From the NCBI RefSeq assembly GCF_042683565.1, contig NZ_JBHUJW010000018.1, positions 1-64,000 on the forward strand: a stretch of DNA of 64,000 nt, given 5' to 3'. The DNA is from Brevibacillus sp042683565 (GTDB lineage: Bacteria; Bacillota; Bacilli; Brevibacillales; Brevibacillaceae). Position numbers and translations under genes: made by a program. Below the pieces are notes generated by a model, which ran no database searches, had not been told where the DNA came from, and was given only the letters and a program-made list of their open reading frames with translations. Of this stretch, positions 35,939-42,772 are shown piece by piece (within the stretch, counting starts at the first letter, position 1; every line of letters begins with the position of its first letter).

Positions 35939-37384
35939 CTACGCCGGAGAACCGACGTCAATCAAAGACTCGATCATGACCTTTTGGCTGTTTTCGTCCA
36001 CCCACGCATGAGTTTCCAACAGCTTTTTGCGATACCACTCGATCTGCGCCTCGACCTGATTGCGGGCAGTACCGCCGAGCACGTTGCGGGCATTGACCAC
36101 AGTCTCGACCGCGAGTGCTTCGTACACATCCTCGCCGATCACATCGGAAAAGCTCTGCAGCTCCTCCAGCGACAGGTCGAGCAAGTACTTTTGGTGCTCG
36201 ATGCAGTACAGAACTGTCCTGCCTACCACTTCATGCGCCTGACGGAACGGCATGTTTTTGCGCACGAGGTAGTCAGCCAGGTCTGTCGCATTCGAGAAGT
36301 CGTTGGTCACCGCCTGGCGCATCCGCTCGGTTTTGACCTGCATCGTCTGGATCATCGGCGTCAAAAGAGCCAGCGCGCCATGAATGGTCGCTACGGTATC
36401 AAACATGCCTTCCTTGTCTTCCTGCATGTCTTTGTTGTACGCCAGCGGCAAGCCTTTGAGCACCGTCAACAGGCCAAGGAGATTGCCGTAGACGCGGCCT
36501 GTTTTTCCGCGCACCAGCTCGGCGACATCCGGGTTTTTCTTTTGCGGCATGATGCTGGAGCCCGTGCAGAACGCATCGTCCAGCTCCACGAAGGAAAACT
36601 CCTGGCTGCTCCAGATGACCAGTTCTTCGCACAGACGGGAGAGGTGGGTCATCAAAAGGGACGCATCCGCCAAAAACTCGACGATGAAGTCGCGGTCGCT
36701 GACAGCGTCCATGCTGTTTTGATAAATCCCGTCGAATTGCAGCAGCTCCGCCACGAACGCCCGGTCGATCGGGAATGTCGTCCCGGCCAGCGCACCCGCT
36801 CCCAGCGGCAGGACATTGACGCGCTTCCACGTCTCGGTCATGCGCTCGATGTCACGCTGCAGCATGGACGCATACGCCATCAGGTGGTAGCCGAACAGGA
36901 CCGGCTGCGCGCGCTGCAGATGGGTATAGCCCGGCATGACGGTATCCAGATGCTGGCTGGCCTGCTCGACCATCGCTTCCTGGAGATACATCGCCAGCTG
37001 GATGATTTCCATCAGCTTTTCCCGCAGGTACAGATGCATGTCGAGGGCGACCTGGTCGTTGCGGCTGCGGCCCGTGTGGAGTTTGCCCCCCACCGGACCG
37101 ATTTCCTCGATCAGCATTTTTTCGATATTCATATGGACATCTTCGTGGGCGACGAGAAACTCGGCCTGCCCGCGCTCGATCTTTTCTTTCACTTTTTTCA
37201 GACCAGCAATGATCTGTCTGACTTCCTCCATCGGCAGGATACCGCACTTGCCCAGCATGGCAACATGAGCCAGGCTGCCGACGATGTCCTGACGCCACAT
37301 CTTCTGGTCGAAAGAGATAGAAGCAGTATACTCTTCTACGAGCTGATTCGTCGGCTTCGTGAAGCGTCCTCCCCAGAGTTTCAT
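35939..37384 (-). CDS. argH: Argininosuccinate lyase
   Basis: A 481-residue enzyme splitting argininosuccinate into arginine and fumarate, the last arginine step. It starts MKLWGGRFTKPTNQLVEEYT. The superfamily signature GSSIMPQKKNPD carries the catalytic Ser, and TGRSRNDQVALD binds substrate. Its ATG overlaps the argG stop by 4 bases, making a two-gene argGH operon. Confidence 0.97.
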   Translation of the reverse strand: MKLWGGRFTKPTNQLVEEYTASISFDQKMWRQDIVGSLAHVAMLGKCGILPMEEVRQIIAGLKKVKEKIERGQAEFLVAHEDVHMNIEKMLIEEIGPVGGKLHTGRSRNDQVALDMHLYLREKLMEIIQLAMYLQEAMVEQASQHLDTVMPGYTHLQRAQPVLFGYHLMAYASMLQRDIERMTETWKRVNVLPLGAGALAGTTFPIDRAFVAELLQFDGIYQNSMDAVSDRDFIVEFLADASLLMTHLSRLCEELVIWSSQEFSFVELDDAFCTGSSIMPQKKNPDVAELVRGKTGRVYGNLLGLLTVLKGLPLAYNKDMQEDKEGMFDTVATIHGALALLTPMIQTMQVKTERMRQAVTNDFSNATDLADYLVRKNMPFRQAHEVVGRTVLYCIEHQKYLLDLSLEELQSFSDVIGEDVYEALAVETVVNARNVLGGTARNQVEAQIEWYRKKLLETHAWVDENSQKVMIESLIDVGSPA

Positions 37385-38640
37385 TGCTTGATCGCATCCT
37401 TTTCGTCCAAAATCTTGATGTCTGTCTTCATGTTCTCATGCAAGACACCTTCGTTTACTTGCGCGTAAACTTTGGTCGGCAGTCCCCACAGCTTGATGAA
37501 GCCGAGCGCCGCTTTGTGGTCGAACTGGTCGCCTGCGTTGTACGTAGCCAGCTCATGGCTGTACAGGGAGGAAGCAGATTTGCGTCCCACTACGATCGCA
37601 TGGCCTTTGTGCAGTTTTACGCGCACGACGCCGGTTACGTGTTTTTGCGTTTCTTCGATGAAGGCTTGAACCGCATTGCGGATTGGCGAGTACCAAAGCC
37701 CCTCGTAAATCACTTGCGCCATTTTTTGTTCCACGATCGGTTTGAAAGACGCTACTTCACGAGGCTGGGTCAGGAATTCCAGCTCGCGGTGAGCCAGGAT
37801 CAGCGTAGTCGCTGCAGGCGTCTCGTACACTTCGCGGGATTTGATCCCGACCAGGCGGTTTTCTACGTGGTCGATACGGCCTACGCCGTGGTTTCCGGCG
37901 ATTTTGTTCAGTTTCAGAATCAGCTCGGACAGCGGCAGCTCTTCGCCGTTCAGTGCAGTCGGCTTGCCTTGTACGAACGTGATCTCGATTTCTTCCGGTT
38001 GATCAGGCGCATCTGCGATCGATTTGGTCAAATCGTACGCGCCTTCTGGCGGAGCTGCCCACGGATCTTCCAACACGCCGCACTCGCAGCTTCTGCCCCA
38101 CAGGTTTTGGTCGATGCTGTACGGATTGTCCAGATTGATCGGAATCGGAATGTTGTTCTTCTTCGCGTACTCGATCTCTTCGTCGCGCGTCCAGCCCCAC
38201 TCACGCACAGGCGCCACGATTTTGAGGTTCGGGTTCAAAGCGGTGAAGGACACGTCAAAGCGTACCTGGTCGTTCCCTTTGCCGGTGCAGCCGTGAGCGA
38301 CCGCCACAGCGCCTTCTTTTTCCGCGATTTCTACCAGCACGCGGGAAATCAGGTAGCGGGACAGCGCAGATACCAGCGGATATTTGCCTTCGTACATCGC
38401 GTTTGCTTTCAATGCAGGCAGGACGAACTCCTCTGCAAATGCTTCCTTCGCATCCACGACGATCGACTTCAGCGCACCGACTTGCAGCGCTTTTTTCTGC
38501 ACGAAGTCCAGATCTTTTCCTTCTCCTACATCCAGCGCTACCGCAATTACATCGAAGTTATATGTTTCCTGCAGCCATTTGATTGCTACGGATGTATCCA
38601 AGCCGCCCGAGTAGGCCAACACAATTTTATCTCTTGCCAT
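37381..38640 (-). CDS. argG: Argininosuccinate synthase
   Basis: A 419-residue ATP-dependent enzyme joining citrulline and aspartate. The N-terminal P-loop-like PP-motif is VLAYSGGLDTSVAIKWL. HGCTGKGNDQVRFD and DNPYSIDQNLWGRSCE are family hallmarks. ATG 38640 has AGGGAGAGA upstream; an in-frame upstream extension of 11 codons is less likely. First gene of argGH, behind an ARG box. Confidence 0.97.
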   Translation of the reverse strand: MARDKIVLAYSGGLDTSVAIKWLQETYNFDVIAVALDVGEGKDLDFVQKKALQVGALKSIVVDAKEAFAEEFVLPALKANAMYEGKYPLVSALSRYLISRVLVEIAEKEGAVAVAHGCTGKGNDQVRFDVSFTALNPNLKIVAPVREWGWTRDEEIEYAKKNNIPIPINLDNPYSIDQNLWGRSCECGVLEDPWAAPPEGAYDLTKSIADAPDQPEEIEITFVQGKPTALNGEELPLSELILKLNKIAGNHGVGRIDHVENRLVGIKSREVYETPAATTLILAHRELEFLTQPREVASFKPIVEQKMAQVIYEGLWYSPIRNAVQAFIEETQKHVTGVVRVKLHKGHAIVVGRKSASSLYSHELATYNAGDQFDHKAALGFIKLWGLPTKVYAQVNEGVLHENMKTDIKILDEKDAIKQ

Positions 38641-38674
38641 CGTTCTCTCTCCCTGTTCCGAAGATAATTTCATG

Positions 38675-38688
38675 TGAGTAATTATACA
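38675..38688 (-). promoter_or_regulatory. ARG box upstream of argG
   Basis: TGAGTAATTATACA fits the ArgR/AhrC half-site palindrome TGAAT-N4-ATTCA with one change per half. It lies 35 bases before the argG start. Confidence 0.55.
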
Positions 38689-38767
38689 AACAAACTAATA
38701 AAAATACAACCACTTTTCTTTTGAACCTTCTACATTTTCGTCCTGCAATTTCAGGAAACGCTTTATA

Positions 38768-38803
38768 CAGAAAAGCCGAACAAGAAAGAATACTCGTCCG
38801 GCT
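38768..38803 (-). terminator. Terminator after the 144-residue unknown gene
   Basis: On the minus strand AGCCGGAC and GTTCGGCT pair across a 14-base loop, followed by TTTTCTG. It lies between the unknown gene (38873) and argG. Confidence 0.55.
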
Positions 38804-38872
38804 GCTCGTTTTTTCACGATAAAACGCCTTGCATAAAACTTGGCGGCTGTTGTTGCATTTTCGGGCTGGCCA

Positions 38873-39307
38873 CTATTTTCTGGCATACGGTACTTGCGGT
38901 ACGTACTCTGCCCCCTTATGGATGCAAATCCAGTCCAGCTCAGCGACAGCCAGGCGCTCAAAGTTTTCCGCGATGTGAATGTCTCCCCGCTCTCTCCAGG
39001 CGGCAATGATCGGGTACATCGGACGATAAAACCCGTTGATAAACCACATGTCGAACAACAGATCCGGATGAACAAGCCCGTTTTTATGCAAGACACCCAC
39101 CATTTCAAAAAAACCGTACAGCCCTGCAAAATGGGCAAAGCCCTCGCTCCCACGCGGAAAACGTTCCCAAAAAAGCTCGGGCTTCCCCGTTTCCGCGATC
39201 GGTTCCAGCTCCGTCGAGAACCACGCCCTTGCCGTGCGCAATCGGTCTGATTCATACTGTTCGTAAAGCTTCAGCATCATGTCGGCATCCTGGTAAGTAG
39301 GCACCAT
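38873..39307 (-). CDS. Conserved-looking hypothetical protein
   Basis: A 144-residue soluble protein I do not recognise with certainty. It is rich in aromatic residues (FWERFPRGSEGFAHFAGLYG, LLFDMWFINGFYRPMYPII, LDWICIHKG) and predicted mostly helical. The pattern recalls DUF4760-type proteins. The ATG at 39307 follows a perfect AGGAGGTGATCC binding site by 5 bases, so it is certainly translated. It stands alone between argG and the HD-GYP operon. Confidence 0.75.
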   Translation of the reverse strand: MVPTYQDADMMLKLYEQYESDRLRTARAWFSTELEPIAETGKPELFWERFPRGSEGFAHFAGLYGFFEMVGVLHKNGLVHPDLLFDMWFINGFYRPMYPIIAAWRERGDIHIAENFERLAVAELDWICIHKGAEYVPQVPYARK

Positions 39308-39471
39308 GCTTGGATCACCTCCTGAAGAAATTTACAGTACATTGTCCAGTATGAATTCAAAAGGTTCTGGATTCAAGCGAACAGAGCGGTGAATTACGTC
39401 GCCCCCCTGTTTTCAACCAGCCGGTCCTGCAGTTCTCTCCTGGTATGGCATTTCATACGGCTGACCCCCCC

Positions 39472-39530
39472 AAAAAAACAACAAGCAGTTGCCGGAGACA
39501 TTACTCATTCATCGCCTCCTGCAACTGCTT
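39472..39530 (-). terminator. Terminator overlapping the end of the HD-GYP gene
   Basis: On the minus strand AAGCAGTTGCAGGAG (inside the last codons) pairs with CTCC-GGCAACTGCTT beyond the stop, followed by GTTGTTTTTTT. The stem straddles the stop codon. The rest of the 39308-39471 interval shows nothing. Confidence 0.8.
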
Positions 39531-40838
39531 TTGCGCTTGCGCCTCTTGTCCGATAATGCTCTCAAGTTCATCACGCGGCAACCGTTGAATGATGTCGATG
39601 AAATGACCGGCCAGCTTCTCGTCAAACTGCGTGCCAAAACCGCGCCGAATTTCATTCAGCGCTTCCTCCACCGGCAGCCCTTTTCGGTATGGGCGATCTG
39701 CCACCATCGCATCAAACGAATCGGATATCGCCAATATTTTCGCCATCAGCGGAATTTCATCCCCGACCAGCCCGTCCGGGTACCCCTTGCCGTCAATGCG
39801 TTCATGGTGGGAGCGAATGGCCGGCAGCAATTCATTGAACATGCCCGCCTGTAAAATAATCTCGTATCCAATCACCGTATGCTGTTTGATTTTATCGTAT
39901 TCCTCCGGTGTTAATCTTCCCTTTTTATTCAGAATTTCATCTTTAATTCCGATCTTGCCGATATCATGCAAAATGCCGCCTATGTAAATTTCTTCGACCT
40001 TTTCTGGTGGCAGACCAATCTCTTTTGCGATTTCTCTGCCCCAATGAGCGACGCGCTGAGAGTGACCGCTCGTGTAACGGTCACGCGCGTCGATAGAAGC
40101 CGCCATCCCCATCAGAAATCTGTGGTTGAATGACTTGACTTCCTCTACCTTTTGCTGGAGTTTGTTGAGGCTGTCGTAGTATTGATGGTAAACGAAGCTC
40201 ATCGTGATGAATGCTCCCAAAATCGGAATCAGTGTGACAAGCCCGTAGATTTCCACCAGCCTTGAACCGATGCAGCCCATTACCATGAGCAGCAGGTATG
40301 TCAGGGTCGTTCCTCTTGCCAATTCTCTCATCGTGGGGAGCCACTGTACTTTAAAGTAATAGGAAATGCCCATCGCACAGAGAGACATGTTTACATACCA
40401 ATATACGACTGCGAGAATCATGTCAGAGATTATGGGCGGAATTGCATAACCGCCCATGTAATTTTTGAGAAATTCTACAACCCAGATCGTAATGAGAATC
40501 TGCCCAACATTCGAGAGTGCCTTTAGAGGATGAAACCGTACTAAAAACGCCAGCATTAGGGTTTCTATTAACGCAGACCAAACACCAATCCATGCTCCAT
40601 ATAAAATAATCCCCGAACAGATGACGGCATTATTCAATGTGAGTGTCGAGTTAAAGGTACGGATCGGAGCAAAAGAAGCCCCAACCGTAAGTAAAGCATA
40701 GATAATCATGGCTCCCCAATGTTCGCGCATGTTCCATTCTTCGATTGCGCTGTAAATGATGAGGAAAGCTAAGCCGATATACCCAATTTGAACAATGAAC
40801 CCTTTGACATAATTACGGAGATTAATTTTTGGCAGCAT
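39501..40838 (-). CDS. Membrane HD-GYP cyclic di-GMP phosphodiesterase
   Basis: A 445-residue protein. Residues about 10-215 hold six or seven membrane helices (GYIGLAFLIIYSAI, MIIYALLTVGASF, ...). A short coiled coil (about 218-235) leads into the HD-GYP domain (about 235-425), which has intact GGILHDIGKIGIKD and RIDGKGYPDGL. It should hydrolyse c-di-GMP under control of a membrane signal. The ATG at 40838 follows AAGGTAAG and overlaps the DUF5317-like gene by 17 bases, so the two are translated together. Confidence 0.9.
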   Translation of the reverse strand: MLPKINLRNYVKGFIVQIGYIGLAFLIIYSAIEEWNMREHWGAMIIYALLTVGASFAPIRTFNSTLTLNNAVICSGIILYGAWIGVWSALIETLMLAFLVRFHPLKALSNVGQILITIWVVEFLKNYMGGYAIPPIISDMILAVVYWYVNMSLCAMGISYYFKVQWLPTMRELARGTTLTYLLLMVMGCIGSRLVEIYGLVTLIPILGAFITMSFVYHQYYDSLNKLQQKVEEVKSFNHRFLMGMAASIDARDRYTSGHSQRVAHWGREIAKEIGLPPEKVEEIYIGGILHDIGKIGIKDEILNKKGRLTPEEYDKIKQHTVIGYEIILQAGMFNELLPAIRSHHERIDGKGYPDGLVGDEIPLMAKILAISDSFDAMVADRPYRKGLPVEEALNEIRRGFGTQFDEKLAGHFIDIIQRLPRDELESIIGQEAQAQKQLQEAMNE

Positions 40839-41373
40839 AGCTCTTACCTTCACGAAGTTGTATTAGCGATATAGGCTTATTCATAAATCGCTGAACGAGG
40901 AAAAAAGTACCTAGCATGATAAATATATCACCAATACTAATAACACGCGGAATTACGAATGGCATGTATATTATATCAGTCAGGAATGGCAGATTTGTAC
41001 TCTCCGTTAAAACACTGTGCTTGAAATTGGTGCCGTTGATAATCGGGGTCAAGTCGTATGGTGTCTTTTTGGCTTGTTCCAGATCAATAGGCATTTTGCC
41101 GTGATTCGTCCAGATGGCAAGTGCATTTAAAAACCAACCGATCATAAGAATTCTGATGTCTTCATACTTCCGATTCGATGCCAAGAATACCAAAATAAGC
41201 ACATACGAAATCGATACAAAAATACCACCGTAGCTTGGAAGAAAGGCCGAAACTACTTGCAGGGCGATGCTGATAATCAATAGATACAACAATCGAAAAC
41301 TCGGAATGGCTTTTACTCTGCCGCCCCTCAAGAAAGCTACGATAAAAGAAAAACAAATTACGTCTAATAGCAT
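40822..41373 (-). CDS. DUF5317-like small membrane protein
   Basis: A 183-residue integral membrane protein with five or six hydrophobic segments (LLDVICFSFIVAFL, LLYLLIISIALQVVSAFL, GGIFVSISYVLILVFLA, ISIGDIFIMLGTFFLVQRF). The stretch NALAIWTNHGKMPID and the layout fit DUF5317 proteins, whose function is unknown. The ATG at 41373 has GGAGG 10 bases upstream. It sits between a 25-residue peptide gene and the HD-GYP enzyme and overlaps the latter, suggesting a partner or sensor subunit. Confidence 0.75.
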   Translation of the reverse strand: MLLDVICFSFIVAFLRGGRVKAIPSFRLLYLLIISIALQVVSAFLPSYGGIFVSISYVLILVFLASNRKYEDIRILMIGWFLNALAIWTNHGKMPIDLEQAKKTPYDLTPIINGTNFKHSVLTESTNLPFLTDIIYMPFVIPRVISIGDIFIMLGTFFLVQRFMNKPISLIQLREGKSYAAKN

Positions 41374-41398
41374 GTTTTTCAATGCCTCCAAATCTTAA

Positions 41399-41432
41399 AG
41401 AAAAACACCACTTTGCATAAAGCGGTGTTTTA
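41399..41432 (-). terminator. Attenuator-like hairpin between peptide gene and DUF5317 gene
   Basis: On the minus strand AAAACACCGCTTT and AAAGTGGTGTTTTT form a stem with a short loop and end in TTTTTCTTT, 11 bases after the peptide stop. It can end the leader-peptide transcript or limit read-through into DUF5317/HD-GYP. Confidence 0.75.
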
Positions 41433-41442
41433 TCTTCATCAA

Positions 41443-41520
41443 TCAACCATAGTTATAGTTTGCAGAAATAGCAGCTACGATTGCAGCAACCATCAATACG
41501 GTAACGAACCATTTTTTCAT
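41443..41520 (-). CDS. 25-residue membrane or secreted peptide
   Basis: MKKWFVTVLMVAAIVAAISA followed by NYNYG and stop, too short for ordinary gene finders. AAGGGGGGG lies 8 bases before the ATG. The Lys-Lys start, hydrophobic core and short polar tail look like a signal peptide releasing a small Asn/Tyr/Gly tail, or a single-pass micro-protein. It is the first gene after the tandem RNA leader and precedes the DUF5317 and HD-GYP genes. It could be a signal sensed by the downstream membrane proteins. No family recognised. Confidence 0.6.
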   Translation of the reverse strand: MKKWFVTVLMVAAIVAAISANYNYG

Positions 41521-41551
41521 ATCAATTTCCCCCCCTTAAATATAGTGGAGA

Positions 41552-41603
41552 AAGCTGGCTTCGCTATTGTCCAACCCAGGGGCCAAGCGACCATGTACAG
41601 CCC
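41552..41603 (-). ncRNA. Structured leader motif, copy B
   Basis: A 52-base element. P1 pairs GGGCUG with CAGCUU and inner stem P2 pairs UCGCU with AGCGA around a 20-base loop. The 5' internal strand is 7 bases (UACAUGG) and the 3' strand is 3 bases. Outside the apical loop 31 of 36 bases equal copy A, and P1 changes are compensatory. It lies directly before the ribosome binding site of the 25-residue peptide gene. Confidence 0.6.
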
Positions 41604-41630
41604 CTGCGCGTCTTTCCTTTTCTGTCGAAA

Positions 41631-41681
41631 AGGCCGGATTCGCTACTGGCTCCATACGGACCAAGCGACCAAATACAGCCC
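41631..41681 (-). ncRNA. Structured leader motif, copy A
   Basis: A 51-base element built like copy B. P1 pairs GGGCUG with CGGCCU, P2 pairs UCGCU with AGCGA, with a 7-base (UAUUUGG) and a 3-base internal strand and an apical part UGGUCC-GUAU-GGAGCCA that can form a third stem. A hairpin CCTTTTC-GACA-GAAAAGG (41616-41633) sits between the copies. The apical loops differ by one base in length, so the conservation is at RNA rather than reading-frame level. I do not recognise it as a known riboswitch class. Confidence 0.6.
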
Positions 41682-41708
41682 GTACTTCTTTGCGACTTTC
41701 ATACCTAT

Positions 41709-41738
41709 ATATTACACATAAGTGTCAAATATCGGCAA
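41709..41738 (-). promoter_or_regulatory. Probable promoter of the tandem-motif/HD-GYP unit
   Basis: On the minus strand TTGCCG (41733-41738) and TAATAT (41709-41714) are separated by 18 bases, placing the start near 41702, about 20 bases before copy A. A perfect TTGACA (41723-41728) also lies here but without a well-spaced -10. Confidence 0.4.
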
Positions 41739-41800
41739 TCATATATTCATAGGCTATTGGATTTATTTTGAGAAATAGGCCAAAAGAACCGGAGCCTTTT

Positions 41801-42772
41801 TCACACGAGCGCAGCCAGAATCGCTTTTTGGGCGTGAAGGCGGTTTTCTGCCTGATCAAAAATAAAGGAGCGCGCACCGTCGATGACACCTGCGGTCACT
41901 TCTTCGCCGCGGTGAGCCGGCAGGCAGTGCAGGAACAAGTAGTTCGGATCGGCGAGTGCTACCAGTTTTTCATTGACCTGATAGTCGGCAAATGCCTGCA
42001 GTCTCACTTCGTTCTCTGCTTCAAAGCCCATGCTGGTCCAGACGTCCGTGTACACCGCATCCGCGCCGGCTACCGCTTCTGCCGGATCGTGGGTTACCAT
42101 CAATCCTCCGCCGTATTGCCCGGCGTATTCTTTTGCCTTTTGCACGATGGCGGTGTCCATTTCATAGCCCGGCGGAGTCGCTACGCGCACGTCCATGCCC
42201 AGGAGAACGGCTGCCAGTACGAGGGAATTCGCCACGTTATTGCCGTCTCCGACGTACGCGAGCTTGATCCCTTGCAGCTTGCCCTTGTGCTCCCAGATCG
42301 TCAGCATGTCAGCCAGCGCCTGGCAAGGGTGGTACAGGTCCGTCAGCCCGTTGATGATCGGGATGGTGGCGTGCTCTGCCAGCTCTTCCACATACGCGTG
42401 GGAGAAGGTGCGGATCATGATCGCATCGACGTAGCGGGAAAGTACCTTCGCCGTATCGCTGATCGGCTCGCCGCGTCCCAGCTGCAGCTCCTTGCCGCTG
42501 AGGAACATGCCCATCCCGCCCAGCTGGTACATGCCTACTTCAAAAGACACACGCGTACGCGTCGACGCCTTGTCAAAGATCATGCCGAGCGTCTTGCCCT
42601 GCAGCGGCTGGAACGGCTGTCCCAGTTGCTGCATCTTCTTGATGCGCGCTGCCAGATGCAGCAGCTCCATCAATTCTTCCCCGTTGAACTCGTCGATGCG
42701 CAGCAGATCTTTTCCTTTATGCTTGTTGAGCAACAAACTTGGTAAGTGTTCCAATATCTTCACTGGCTGCAT
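41801..42772 (-). CDS. argF: Ornithine carbamoyltransferase
   Basis: A 323-residue enzyme making citrulline from ornithine and carbamoyl phosphate. The carbamoyl-phosphate loop is FDKASTRTRVSFE, the second shared motif is FLHCLPAHRGEEV, and ornithine contacts are near DVWTSMGFE. The ATG at 42772 follows AGAGGTG by 6 bases and lies inside the 3' end of carB, an overlap of 56 bases. No better start is visible downstream before the conserved KDLLRID. Confidence 0.95.
   Translation of the reverse strand: MQPVKILEHLPSLLLNKHKGKDLLRIDEFNGEELMELLHLAARIKKMQQLGQPFQPLQGKTLGMIFDKASTRTRVSFEVGMYQLGGMGMFLSGKELQLGRGEPISDTAKVLSRYVDAIMIRTFSHAYVEELAEHATIPIINGLTDLYHPCQALADMLTIWEHKGKLQGIKLAYVGDGNNVANSLVLAAVLLGMDVRVATPPGYEMDTAIVQKAKEYAGQYGGGLMVTHDPAEAVAGADAVYTDVWTSMGFEAENEVRLQAFADYQVNEKLVALADPNYLFLHCLPAHRGEEVTAGVIDGARSFIFDQAENRLHAQKAILAALV

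Noticed and set aside
38695..39255. 186-residue minus-strand frame overlapping the 144-residue gene
   Set aside because: The other frame (38873-39307) has a perfect binding site and protein-like sequence; this one has neither and ends in low-quality sequence.
41552..41703. Short frames reading GLYLVAW and GLYMVAW inside the tandem leader motif
   Set aside because: The copies differ by one base in loop length so their frames diverge, while the flanking stem bases stay the same; RNA-level conservation fits better. The first would also be nearly leaderless.
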